This document shows positions 46,083 to 55,059 of a DNA stretch of 64,000 nt, in pieces. Positions within the stretch are counted from its first letter, which is position 1; every line of letters begins with the position of its first letter. A model generated the notes under the pieces. That model worked only from the letters and a program-made list of their open reading frames with translations. It searched no databases and was not told the origin of the DNA. The position numbers and the translations under genes were made by a program. The DNA comes from Streptomyces sp. BA2. GTDB lineage: Bacteria > Actinomycetota > Actinomycetes > Streptomycetales > Streptomycetaceae. The stretch is taken from positions 62,001-126,000 of the forward strand of contig NZ_WSRO01000001.1 in assembly GCF_009769735.1 (NCBI RefSeq), written 5' to 3'.

Positions 46083-46451
46083 TAGTTTCCGCCGGCGTTG
46101 GATTGATCACCGCTCACGACGGTCTGCGTCTGGACAGAGCAAGACGGACAAGGTTCGCCTGACCTCGCCTCGACAGCTGCCTCGGTCATTGAAACTGCCC
46201 GAGCATGCCCATGGACCATGCTGCCGCCCCGGGAACCTCCGAGAACCCCGACAGAATCCAGGCTGAGAACCGTGCCGTCCCTGCAACGCAGCGTTGGGGA
46301 AAGTTGGAGGGCGGGGCGGGCCGGGGAGGACATAGAAGGATTTACAGCGCTCGCCTCGAGGTGTGAACGGCGCCTCCAGGTGTCCCGCGCAGGCGTGGGG
46401 CCTCTGCCCCATCGCCGGAAATCCTGTTTGAGCCATGAGAGGAATTTACAG
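46083..46451 (+). promoter_or_regulatory. Leader of MABP gene with a weak shared promoter
   Basis: GAGGGCGGG at 46306-46314 is followed after 16 nt by CATAGA at 46331, about 115 nt before the start. This fits the family layout but not the best consensus. Confidence 0.4.
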
Positions 46452-47396
46452 ATGTCGTGGGTAGCCGTATCAGATTTCTCGCTGACGTGCAGCAGCCCCC
46501 AGCCGGTCACGTTCTATGCGTGGAGGCAAATGGTCGAGGTGGTAATTCATATTAAACCGGTCGATGACACCGGAAACACAGTCTGGCTTGACCCCGGGCA
46601 CGTGCTGGACAACACGAAGCTTATCGATTACAACAGCCAAGATGAATTGACCTGGTGGGGGCATTCGGGCTGGTGCTATGGGAGCGTGAACGCCGGCGAC
46701 CCCACTCAGGATCCCGGCACGGGAGAAATAACTATTCCGTTCAATGTCTGGGCAGACTTTGATGCCGCCACAAATGGGACGCCCAAAAAGATCGGCGCCA
46801 AGGTCAAGGTTGATTCCGGTGTCTGGGTCTATTGTGCGTACGGCGCATCGAGGTGGCAGAGTAACGTCCAGCTCAACGCAGTTCGGGCGTCGGAAAGGAT
46901 CACTGACGTCATCATCCTGGACGGGCAGGACGCCCAGCCTCCGGCGGGATACACCAAAGAGCCCCATGACCTCAACAGCGGCACCCGCGGCGACCACCTG
47001 TACTTTGCCTACAGGAAAGACAGCAGATATGACCCGCTCACGAGCTTTTGCGTCGTAGGGCTGAAGCATGACCAAACCCCCTATCCGCCGGCAGGATATA
47101 ACTGGTGCAATCCGGGCACAGACCTCAACAAGGGAGCCGGCGGGGAATGGATTTACGCGGCTCAAACCACCGATCCGAGCCAGGGCCAGCCCGTAGACCA
47201 GCTTCAGGTCGAAGTGACGGACAATTCACATGCAAGTCCCCCCGCCGGATGGAACTATTACAACAAAGATCTGAATACAGGGGCAAGAGGTAATTACATC
47301 TTCCTGGAATGGCACAACCAGCCCTACAACACCAATAGGGCAGCGGAAGCGGGTCCGGTGCGATCCCGTCACGCAGCCGGTCCCGGCGCATCGTGA
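46452..47396 (+). CDS. Protein with three MABP-type beta-prism repeats
   Basis: 314 aa from ATG 46452, preceded by GAGAGG. Residues 1-150 are a beta-rich domain of unknown family (WVAVSDFSLTCSSPQPV; VVIHIKPVDDTGNTVWLDP). Three repeats follow, each with PPAGY/W..., DLN.G..G and a hydrophobic strand: HDLNSGTRGDHLYFAYRKD, TDLNKGAGGEWIYAAQTTD and KDLNTGARGNYIFLEWHNQPY. This is the MABP (MVB12-associated beta-prism) signature, known from ESCRT-I subunits, DENN proteins and bacterial MACPF toxins, where it binds membranes. No signal peptide. The last ~20 residues are probably read-through of poor sequence. Membrane or lectin-like binding is inferred. Confidence 0.82.
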   Translation: MSWVAVSDFSLTCSSPQPVTFYAWRQMVEVVIHIKPVDDTGNTVWLDPGHVLDNTKLIDYNSQDELTWWGHSGWCYGSVNAGDPTQDPGTGEITIPFNVWADFDAATNGTPKKIGAKVKVDSGVWVYCAYGASRWQSNVQLNAVRASERITDVIILDGQDAQPPAGYTKEPHDLNSGTRGDHLYFAYRKDSRYDPLTSFCVVGLKHDQTPYPPAGYNWCNPGTDLNKGAGGEWIYAAQTTDPSQGQPVDQLQVEVTDNSHASPPAGWNYYNKDLNTGARGNYIFLEWHNQPYNTNRAAEAGPVRSRHAAGPGAS

Positions 47397-47749
47397 ACGA
47401 TCGAATTCGCCGATACGACTGACAGGTAAAACAGCGGCCGACCCGGCCACGGTGTCGCGGGAAAACGAGACGGACGCGCCAGTCGGGTTCTGGAAATCCT
47501 GTCGCTGACCGCATTCCTTCAACGCGCCCTGAAGATGATCTAGTCCTGGGAGAACGTCCCACTGCTGATCAGGTCGTTGCCCCTGCCATTTCCGGGTCCG
47601 GGCCACATGTGGGCGCCCACACCCCGGCCCTGGACCGGATCAGGAAGCAGCGACGGACCGTGGATTGGGGGACGCCAAAGCCAAAGCGACAGGACCCGCC
47701 AGGCGCAGCCGCTGACCATGCGAATACGAACGACGGAGCGGCTGCCCTG
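47397..47749. other. Intergenic region
   Basis: No supported gene between the MABP gene and the promoter of the next hemopexin-like gene. Confidence 0.35.
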
Positions 47750-47754
47750 GAGGC

Positions 47755-47785
47755 GAGGGCAACCGGCGGGTGGCGCACCTATATC
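47755..47785 (+). promoter_or_regulatory. Shared promoter of the 47969 gene
   Basis: GAGGGCAAC, 16 nt after the hexamer, then TATATC within GCACCTATATC. The leader is about 124 nt and, apart from the promoter, differs from the leaders of the inverted-repeat copies. Confidence 0.68.
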
Positions 47786-47968
47786 AGATGTAGGAATTTG
47801 CGACGGGCGAGACGAGAACACGGCCGCAGTGATCGGGGTCTCAAGCCCAACGCATTACATCTCCCACGCTGTTCACACAGGTTTTGGCCGATGGGCGGTC
47901 CTGCAACCCGAAGCGCCCTGAAGGCACACCCGCTTAATGCCCACCCCGGCCCGGAAGGAAGCACCACC

Positions 47969-49438
47969 ATGATGACTACCTACAATGCGGCGTTCTCAGC
48001 GCTGGCAGTGCAAACCCCCTTTGACGGCAACGGCCACCGCGCACCGAGCCTGTACTGCCTCAACACCGCAGCCAACACCTACGACCGCTACGAATGGTCC
48101 GGCACCAAACGCCCCTGGTCCGGCGACACACCCGACAGCCAGGGAAAGCTCGTAGGGACCTCGTCAGCAGACCCCGGCCTGTTCGGCCACTGGGCCATCC
48201 CCTGGGACACCGTCGACGGCACCCTCTGCGTGGACCCCAGCCACGTCTACCTGTTCAACGGCACCGACTGCATCTACTACACCCTCGAAGCAACAGGCAC
48301 GTCCCCCGACCGCACACCAGAAACAGACGCCGTCACCGACCCCATGCCCATCTCCTCAGTATTCGGCTACGGGGGAGCCTTCCCCCTCAACAAAATCGAC
48401 GCCGCCTTCCTCTTCCTCACCGCCAACAAGAAAAAGATCTGGTTCTTCGGCGGCAACCAGTGCTACCTCATCGACGCCACCACCCACATCCCCGAGGACG
48501 GCTTCCGCGACCACGGAAACCCCGTAGCCCTCAACATCAACGACGCATGGCCCTCCCTCCCCGATGACCTCAAAAACGGCCTCACCTGGGCCGTCCCCGT
48601 CCTCGACACCAACGGCGACATCCAAGACCGCGCATACCTCGACACCGGCATCAACTGGTGCCCCGTCATCCCTAGCACCAAAACCGCCACCCTCATCCTC
48701 CTCACCAAACCCGGCAGGCAGCCCTTCACCATCCCCCCCGGCGTAGAGCAGGCCACCCTCGAACTCTGGGGCCCCGGAGGCAACGGAGGCGACGGCGGCG
48801 CCGGCGGCAACGGCGGCAACGGCGGCAACGGCGGAGCCGGCGCCTACATCAAGTACAACCTCCCGGTAGGCGCCAGCGCCGTTTACATCGGCGCCCCAGG
48901 CGACCGCACCAGCTACTCCTACCTCCTGGTGGCCGGCAGCGGCGGAGGAGGCGGCGGAGGAGGAGCAGCAAGCAGCGACGGTGGCTGGGGCGGCGGCAAC
49001 GGGGGCGCCGGCGGAGGCGGCGACGGGGGTAGCGGCGATGGTAGCCCCAACGGCGGAACGGGTGGGGGTGGCGGCACCCTCGGCGGCGTCGCCGAGGGCG
49101 GCAACCCCGGCGGCGGCGGGGGTGGCGGCGCTGGCGGCGGCGCTGGCGGCCTCGGCGGCAGCTGCGGCGGGGGCGCCCTCGCCAGCAACGCGGGTAGTGG
49201 CGACGGCCAGAACGGTGGCAGCGGTGGTAACCACGGTGGTGCCGGCGGCGGGGGCGGCAGCCAGGGCCCGAGCAATTATCCGACCGGGGCCGTCTTTAAG
49301 GAAGCCGCCGAAGGGTCCGACGCCCGTATCCCTTACATGGCATTCAACGACAGCACGGGATTCGGAGGCTACGGCGGCAAGCCGAACGGAGGCAAGGGCA
49401 GCCCCGGAGGCAACGGCGCCGCCCGCATCACCTGGTAA
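47969..49438 (+). CDS. Hemopexin-like/glycine-rich fusion protein, copy C
   Basis: 489 aa; GGAAGGAAG precedes ATG 47969. The N-terminal ~230 residues follow the family: YNAAFSALAVQTPFDGNGHR, VDGTLCVDPSHVYLFNGTDCIYY, IDAAFLFLTANKKKIWFFGGNQCYLID and DDLKNGLTWAVPVLD. The alternation of (I/V)DAAF, strand, WFFG and YLID is the hemopexin repeat pattern. From ~255 on comes the glycine-rich domain (VEQATLELWGPGGNGG ... GSQGPSNYPTG ... GNGAARITW). No signal peptide. Bacterial hemopexin-like proteins include Photorhabdus photopexins; heme binding is not implied by the fold. Its glycine tract has its own length and order of repeats. Confidence 0.88.
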   Translation: MMTTYNAAFSALAVQTPFDGNGHRAPSLYCLNTAANTYDRYEWSGTKRPWSGDTPDSQGKLVGTSSADPGLFGHWAIPWDTVDGTLCVDPSHVYLFNGTDCIYYTLEATGTSPDRTPETDAVTDPMPISSVFGYGGAFPLNKIDAAFLFLTANKKKIWFFGGNQCYLIDATTHIPEDGFRDHGNPVALNINDAWPSLPDDLKNGLTWAVPVLDTNGDIQDRAYLDTGINWCPVIPSTKTATLILLTKPGRQPFTIPPGVEQATLELWGPGGNGGDGGAGGNGGNGGNGGAGAYIKYNLPVGASAVYIGAPGDRTSYSYLLVAGSGGGGGGGGAASSDGGWGGGNGGAGGGGDGGSGDGSPNGGTGGGGGTLGGVAEGGNPGGGGGGGAGGGAGGLGGSCGGGALASNAGSGDGQNGGSGGNHGGAGGGGGSQGPSNYPTGAVFKEAAEGSDARIPYMAFNDSTGFGGYGGKPNGGKGSPGGNGAARITW

Positions 49439-49454
49439 CCCCAGCCAGACCAAC

Positions 49455-49490
49455 GGTTTCCCGGCCTGCCAACCCACAGGCCGGGAAACC
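49455..49490 (+). terminator. Perfect 14-bp hairpin after hemopexin copy C
   Basis: GGTTTCCCGGCCTG and CAGGCCGGGAAACC around 8 nt, starting 17 nt after the stop codon. Confidence 0.75.
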
Positions 49491-49570
49491 ACCTCCTCCC
49501 CAAACCAATCGGCAGGCAGGCACGGCCAGGCTGAGCAGGGGCCTTGACCCCGAATCCTGGAGACGGGTTA

Positions 49571-50440
49571 TGCCGCTGGTGTCAGCGTAGTTGGTGTGAG
49601 GTGGAAGGCGTTCTCGAAGGCGATCGGTGATCGTTGTCCGAGGTGGGAGTGTCGGCGCCGGGTGTTGTAGCGGTGGAGCCATCTGAATGCGTCGAGTCGG
49701 GCCTCGCGCTCGTTGGGCCAGCTCTTTCGTCCCCTTTAGGGCGCGTTGAAGGACTCGGCGAGTGCGTCATCCGCGCTGGAGCCGACCGCGCTCATGCTTC
49801 GTCGAACCCCTGCTGACCTGCAGGCTTCGACGAAGGCACTGCTCGTGTACTGGGCTCCGTGGCCGGTGTGCATGATCGATCCCGCGAGACTTCCGCGGGT
49901 GCGGACGGCCGCGGCCAGGGCGTCGGTCACGAGATCCGCGCGGATGTGGTCGGCGATCGCCCAGCCGGCCAGACGGCGCGAGGCGAGGTCGATGACGGTC
50001 GCCAGGTAGCAGAACTTCCCGCCGTCGATGGGCCGGTAGGTGATGTCGCCGACGTACTTCGTGTTCGGCTTGCCCGCGGCGAAGTCGCGGCGGATCAGGT
50101 CCGGAGCCTTGGCTGCGGTTGGATCGGGGACGGTGGTGCGGTGCCGGCGGCGCAGTCGAACCCCTTCGATCCCGGACTCCCGCCTGATCCTGGCGACCCG
50201 CTTGTGATTGACCGCCTCACCGTTCGTCTCGCGGAGCTCGGCGGTAATCCTCGGGGCTCCGTAAGTGCCGTCCGATTCCTGGTGCACCGCCCGTATCCGG
50301 GCGGCCGCCTGCCGGACGGCCCAGTCGGCGGCTGTCCGGCGCCAGTAGTAGAAGCTCGAGCGTCTGACGCCAAGGACGTTGCAGAGCCGCTTCACGCCGT
50401 AGCGGCGCTGAAGGCCGGCGACGCACTGGAAGCGGTTCAC
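49571..50440 (-). pseudogene. IS3-family OrfB transposase, inactivated
   Basis: GTG start overlapping the orfA stop. HTH_21-like start, YGVKRLCNVLGVRRSSFYYWRR, then VGDITYRPIDGGKFCYLATVIDLASR (first Asp). The normally invariant HSDHG is HTGHG here, so the second catalytic Asp is gone. An in-frame TAA at about 49737 precedes the expected tail (KSWPNEREARLDAFRWLHRYN; HSHLGQRSPIAFE). Inactive. Confidence 0.88.
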
Positions 50441-50736
50441 CAGCGCGTCTCCCCGGCTAAATACTTCGCCGCCTTCCGCAGGATTTCGCGTTCCTCCTCG
50501 AGCTCGCGGACTTTCTTCCGCAGAGCCGCATTCTCCGCCTCCAGCGGGGCCGGCGGCTGGGCCAGTTCCGGCGTCCGGCGTCCCCGCGGACGGCTTGCTC
50601 CGGCAGCCCTCACCCAGTTCCGCAAGGTCTCCGGATTGATCCCCAGATCCGCGGCGACCGACGTGATCGTCGCATCGGGCCGCGACTCGTACAGCGCGGC
50701 CGCGTCCGTCTTGAACTCCGGCGGGTAGTTCTTCAT
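50437..50736 (-). CDS. IS3-family OrfA
   Basis: 99 aa from ATG 50736. NYPPEFKTDAAALYESRPDATITSVAADLGINPETLRNWVRAAG is the IS3 helix-turn-helix and LEAENAALRKKVRELEEEREILRKAAKYLAGE is the leucine-zipper tail. Intact, but its partner OrfB is dead. Confidence 0.88.
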   Translation of the reverse strand: MKNYPPEFKTDAAALYESRPDATITSVAADLGINPETLRNWVRAAGASRPRGRRTPELAQPPAPLEAENAALRKKVRELEEEREILRKAAKYLAGETRW

Positions 50737-50810
50737 GACCACGAGATGTCCGTTCTCAGATCCTCAGGACCCAGTGTCTCGTGTGTCCGACACCAGGGGT
50801 CAAGGCCCCT

Positions 50811-51342
50811 CGGCACCCTCACCCTCGCAGCACTCACCATCTGGCTCCGCACATGATCCGAGAGACAGGGCCTAAGGAACAGATCCATCCGCGGCATGGG
50901 AGGCAAGGGCTTCGCCTCGTGCGGATCACTGCAGATAGAGCTGGAACAGATCCAACAGCCACTGTCCTGCGCCGCTTCCGATCACTGTGCCGAGACCGCC
51001 CAGGACACCAGGGCCCCCAGACCCCGCGCACCAGAAGAGGCAACTCCATGACAGCAAGGGACGGCCTACGCTAGGCATTCCGGCAGTCAACTCATGACAG
51101 TCGACACGATCACGGATATCCGCGCACCGACCCGCGTACAAACACGGCCTGGAATATCAAACCCACTGCTGACCAAACACCGCTACCCCATCCCCCACTC
51201 ACAGAGAGGAAAGCGGAAGAAGCGTCCGGCCGCCGCGCGGTGCGTGAAGAACAATGGCGCGGCGACCAGGAGACTCGCCTCGTCACGCGATCCCACTGAC
51301 GAGACCGTTTCACCCCTGCGAGACAGGATAAAAACGGTTCAC
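50811..51342. other. Gene-poor region
   Basis: About 530 nt with no ORF that has a start site or family pattern. No repeats or RNA gene seen. Confidence 0.35.
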
Positions 51343-51612
51343 TCAGGGATATTCATAACCATCGGTAGTGATTAGCGTCAAATAGTCGGCGGCGTTCTTC
51401 GGTTGTCCATAAACATCGACAACTCTATATAACTGGAAGTTGTGGTCATCGTAGGATAAGCGGCAGGCGTAACTTCCATGACCTTGAGCTGAGTACCCTT
51501 TTAGCACCTCAAGGGCCTGCTTCGCCTGCAGGGCCGTACTCCAGTTCACGCCAACAGCGCCGCCGCCCACGAATATAAAGGAATAACCAAGGGAACGATG
51601 GATTTCACCCAC
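51343..51612 (-). CDS. Small possibly exported protein
   Basis: 89 aa from GTG 51612, preceded by AAGGAAAGG. A hydrophobic start (HRSLGYSFIFVGGGAVGVNW) is followed by a soluble part (QAKQALEVLKGYSAQGHGSYACRLSYDDHNFQLYRVVDVYG). It is less GC-rich, like the other small island proteins. An upstream start in another frame (ATGACCAAGG at ~51630) would need a frameshift. Function unknown. Confidence 0.5.
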   Translation of the reverse strand: MGEIHRSLGYSFIFVGGGAVGVNWSTALQAKQALEVLKGYSAQGHGSYACRLSYDDHNFQLYRVVDVYGQPKNAADYLTLITTDGYEYP

Positions 51613-52034
51613 TGCCTTTCCTTGGTCATGGCGTTATTTGCGACGCATGGGCCGTCTGGCTGCGATAAGAGCAACGAAGAGAGCTTATCTATTAAGTTGT
51701 CCACAGTTAGCGTTGGCAGCAAGTCATCACGGGTTGTTCCTGTCATTTCACTGCGCTCCACTAGTGTCATGTGGTCCTGTGCGCGGCCTACCAAGGAGTG
51801 GACCGAGCGAGCCACTTGATCCTTATATGTGCCGCCATGCTCTCGCCCCCTCTCGCTGACGAGGGCGCAGACCCCGTGGATGCGAAGCACCCAACAATCC
51901 CGCTCTCTCCCCGAAGTCACCTGCCGACCACCGCCGACCCCATGCACAACAGGCATGGGAGCAGGGGCAGCAGAGGGGATGTCGGACCCAACCATGCCCG
52001 GTTTCATTCCTGGCCGACGCTGACCAAGCAAGAC

Positions 52035-52065
52035 GAGGGCAAACAGCGCGGGCCGCACCTATACC
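52035..52065 (+). promoter_or_regulatory. Shared promoter of hemopexin copy B
   Basis: GAGGGCAAA, 16 nt, TATACC within GCACCTATACC. It is followed by a ~170-nt leader that is conserved in arm A and, less closely, before 57446. Confidence 0.7.
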
Positions 52066-52233
52066 GGAGCGAGAAACGAAGTAGGGGGACAGCGCCGCCC
52101 GGTGCGTCCCCTGAAGGCAGGCGCGGGTGAGAGCCTGGTTCGTTTAGTTGCCTGGCAGCCCGGCCTGCCATGACAAGGGGTGAAACACCGCCCGCCCGGC
52201 ACCCCGCCAACCTCGACCGAAATAGGCCAGAAC

Positions 52234-53766
52234 ATGAAATCCTATAATGCGGCGTTCTCAGCGCCGGCAGTGCAAACCCCCTTTGACGGCAACGGCCACC
52301 GCGCACCGAGCCTGTACTGCCTCAACACCGCAGCCAACACCTACGACCGCTACGAATGGGCTGGCACCAAACGGCCCTGGTTCGGCGACACACCCGACGA
52401 CCAGGGAAAACTCGTAGGGACCTCAGCAGACCCCGGCCTGTTCGGCCACTGGGCCATCCCCTGGAACACCGTCGACGGCACCCTCTGCGTAGACACCAAA
52501 CACATCTACCTGTTCAACGGCACCACCTGCATCTACTACACCCTCGAAGCAACAGGCTCCTACACCGACCACACACCCAAAACCGACGCCGTCACCGACC
52601 CCATACCCATCTCCTCAGTATTCGGGTCCACCTACAACAAATCCATGGTCTTCCCCCTCCCCAAAGTCGACGCCGCCTTCCTCACCGCCAACAAGAAGAT
52701 CTGGTTCTTCGGCAACAACCAGTGCTACCTCATCGACTTCACCACCCACACCCCCGAGCCCGACTTCCAAGACAGCAACGGAAAACCCACAGCCCTCAAC
52801 ATCAACGCCACAACCAACGCACAAGGAAACCATTGGACCGGCTGGGCCGGCCTCCCCGCCGACTTCACCAACGGCCTCACCTGGGCCGCCCCCACCCTCG
52901 ACGGAACATCCGGCAACGTCCAAGACAGCGCACACCTCGACACCGACACCACCTGGTGCCCCGTCACCCCCAGCACCAAAACCGCCCGCATGCGGACCTA
53001 CACCACCCCCAGCGACCAGCAGTGCAACATCCCCACCATCGCCACACAGGTCACCGTCGAACTCTGGGGGCCCGGAGGCGGCGGCAGCAGTGCCAACGGG
53101 GGTGCCGGCGCCTACATCAGAAACGTCATCAAGCCTGCCCCTTCCCAACTCTCCGTCCATGTCGGTGCCCCTGGTGACTACACCTCCTGCCCCGACCAAA
53201 ACCTCTACGCCGGCGGCGGAGGCGGCGCAGGCGGCAACGGCGGCAGCGGCATCGGAGTCAGGGAAGGCTGCGAAGGCGGCACCGGAGGCAGCGGCGGAGG
53301 CGGCAACGGCGGCACCGGCGACAGCGGCACCGGCGCCTCAGGGAGCAACACAAACAACGGCACAGGAGGCTTCGGAGGCAACGGCAGCAGCACAGGAGGC
53401 TCCGGAACCCAGGGCACCGCCCCAGGCGGCGGCGGAGGCGGCAGCGCTGGCGGCGCCGGACAAAATGGTGGCGGCTCCCCACGCTTGGTCGGCATGTTCG
53501 GCGGCGGAGGCGGTGGAGGCGGCGGCGCCGGCTTCGGCGGTTTCGGCAGTGGTGGCACCGGCGGCGGCGCCGGCAACTGTGGGGGCGGGGGCGGGGGCGG
53601 GGGCGGCGCTCAAGGGCCCAGCAACTATCCCACAGGAGCCCTCTTCAAACCCTGCGCCGACGGAGACCCCCGCACCCCCTACACGAGCTTTTCCGACAGC
53701 ACCATCGGATTCGGCGGCACCCCAGGCAACCCCGGAGGCAACGGCGCCGCCCGCATCACCTGGTAA
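52234..53766 (+). CDS. Hemopexin-like/glycine-rich fusion protein, copy B
   Basis: 510 aa, the longest copy. MKSYNAAFSAPAVQTPFDG, VDGTLCVDTKHIYLFNGTTC, then an extended loop (GSTYNKSMVFPLPKVDAAFL) before IWFFGNNQCYLIDF, and GNHWTGWAGLPADFTNGLTWAAP, the W..LP..... (I/L)..A element closing a hemopexin repeat. The glycine-rich domain starts at VTVELWGPGGGG and ends GNGAARITW. N-terminal two thirds nearly identical to copy A; the glycine tract contains a private segment (GIGVREGCEGG). Cysteines in the tract (TSCPDQN, CEGG, GNCGG) may cross-link it. No signal peptide. Confidence 0.9.
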   Translation: MKSYNAAFSAPAVQTPFDGNGHRAPSLYCLNTAANTYDRYEWAGTKRPWFGDTPDDQGKLVGTSADPGLFGHWAIPWNTVDGTLCVDTKHIYLFNGTTCIYYTLEATGSYTDHTPKTDAVTDPIPISSVFGSTYNKSMVFPLPKVDAAFLTANKKIWFFGNNQCYLIDFTTHTPEPDFQDSNGKPTALNINATTNAQGNHWTGWAGLPADFTNGLTWAAPTLDGTSGNVQDSAHLDTDTTWCPVTPSTKTARMRTYTTPSDQQCNIPTIATQVTVELWGPGGGGSSANGGAGAYIRNVIKPAPSQLSVHVGAPGDYTSCPDQNLYAGGGGGAGGNGGSGIGVREGCEGGTGGSGGGGNGGTGDSGTGASGSNTNNGTGGFGGNGSSTGGSGTQGTAPGGGGGGSAGGAGQNGGGSPRLVGMFGGGGGGGGGAGFGGFGSGGTGGGAGNCGGGGGGGGGAQGPSNYPTGALFKPCADGDPRTPYTSFSDSTIGFGGTPGNPGGNGAARITW

Positions 53767-53782
53767 CCCCAGCAAGACCAAC

Positions 53783-53817
53783 GGTTGCCCGGCCTGCAAC
53801 CCACAGGCCGGAAAACC
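53783..53817 (+). terminator. Hairpin after hemopexin copy B
   Basis: CCGGCCTG pairs with CAGGCCGG, extended by GGTT/AACC across a 2-nt internal mismatch, around a 7-nt loop; 16 nt after the stop. Confidence 0.65.
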
Positions 53818-54149
53818 TCCTCCTCCCCGAACCGGCCAGCGGACACTGTCAGGAACCCCATGTCGTTCGAGGTCAAGTGCGGGTCGCGTGGGCCTCGGCC
53901 CTCTACAGAGCTGGATCGCTCGTGATGTATCAAGAGGTAATCCACACGATCGGCTCAGGCCACGACTAGAGAACAGCATCGGTGCAGAGATTTGGCACGG
54001 TGATGCCAGATTGCCTGTCTCGGACCGAATCCGGTTGCGTGTGACGAACCAACATCTGTCCATGCCTCATCCCTTGACTCGTGTTGAAGGATTCTGAGCA
54101 CAGGGCGCCCCGTCTGCCGCTAGGACTCGAAGGCCCAGATGATCTCTAG

Positions 54150-54530
54150 GGCTCGCCCCTGTACCAATGAGGCAAGAGCCCTCCATCAACCGCACCACAC
54201 GGGGGTTCGTCCCAATCGGACCGTCAGGCCGTCGACTTGTTCGACGAAGGTACGACGCAGGCATCGCGCGTTCTCGCGGTACAGACGGCAGATTGTGAGC
54301 CGGATCAGCACCAGTCGGCCCCCGACGGGGCCGTCGGCCAGGCACCGTTCGTACGTGCTGTGCACCCCGCGGGCCCCGGCCGCACAGTCCGGACACGACA
54401 CGCTGTCATCCTGCGTTCTGGCCACGGTGTGGACGGACCGTCCTGCCCGTGAGAGGCATCCTCCACTAGCACCGGGCTGAGGTACGGGAACAGCACACCG
54501 ACGAACTCATCACACGACGCCACGGGTCCC
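54150..54530 (-). pseudogene. ISL3-family transposase N-terminal remnant
   Basis: The minus strand carries the zinc-finger N-terminus: SCPDCAAGARGVHSTYERCLADGPVGGR and ENARCLRRTFVEQVDGLTVR. The DDE part is missing. Confidence 0.75.
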
Positions 54531-54539
54531 AGATGACGC

Positions 54540-54790
54540 AACGTCGCGGGCCCGGCCGGTGTGGCTCCTGCCAGAAGCCCTCGAGAGCGGGCTCGTGCCG
54601 GAGTAGTTCTTGCGGGCTTTCGCACTGCGAGTAGGGCCGTCTCCGAACTCAGCAAACACCTGCAACACCAATGACCCCTCCGATACCCAGCATCGAAAGG
54701 TAGATCCCAACATCCCGGTACACCGCCTTCGCTTGCTCGTCACACCCAAACTCAGCGTGTATCCCTGCCGTGCCCGAACCACACGTAGTG
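54540..54790 (-). pseudogene. IS110-family transposase remnant
   Basis: DEQAKAVYRDVGIYLSMLGIGGVIG, EFGDGPTRSAKARKNYSGTSPLSRASG: the same Transposase_20 blocks as at 11990-12310, with frameshifts. Confidence 0.72.
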
Positions 54791-54900
54791 GACCAGAGCT
54801 CCAACTTACGTTCACAACCATAGGGGGGCGGCCTCGGCGGCCATCTGCTCAGCTCGGCGGGCGCCCCGGCTCGACGGTGGCACAGAGCCGCCGTACCGGC

Positions 54901-54931
54901 GAGGGAAGACAACAAGGAATGCACCTATACC
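54901..54931 (+). promoter_or_regulatory. Shared promoter of the Ig/CBM2-like gene
   Basis: GAGGGAAGA, 16 nt after the aligned hexamer, TATACC within GCACCTATACC; about 130 nt before the start codon. Confidence 0.65.
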
Positions 54932-55059
54932 AGAACTAGGCACTGCACAACGAACCCCACGGTACATAACTTCGTACACGCTGATGCGTTCAGACCTTTC
55001 CCCGGACCACAACCTGACCAGTTGAAGACGCCCACCCACTCAACGAGAGAAGCAACACG

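Larger units (their letters stand above)
49537..50810 (-). mobile_element. IS3-family insertion sequence
   Basis: Inverted ends AGGGGCCTTGACCCC at 49537 and 50796-50810, 15 bp identical by eye, enclose orfA and orfB on the minus strand. Confidence 0.85.
51762..53848 (+). repeat. Inverted-repeat arm B
   Basis: Counterpart of 42676-44669 in the opposite orientation, carrying promoter, leader, hemopexin/glycine-rich gene and hairpin. It is ~90 nt longer than arm A, largely from the region deleted there. Confidence 0.85.

Noticed and set aside
52066..52233. Leader of copies A, B and D resembling a cyclic-di-AMP (ydaO) riboswitch (GGGGTGAAAC, CGCCAACCTCG)
   Set aside because: A few short words match, but the diagnostic CAGCTAACC core is not preserved and conservation follows recent duplication. 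An Infernal search with the ydaO model would decide it.
54600..54924. Possible small membrane peptide (IYLSMLGIGGVIGVAGV) shared with 12.2 kb
   Set aside because: Together with neighbouring frames it reads as the IS110 block ...PGIG.V.GARVLAEFGD..AKARKNYAGTSP, so it is a transposase remnant.
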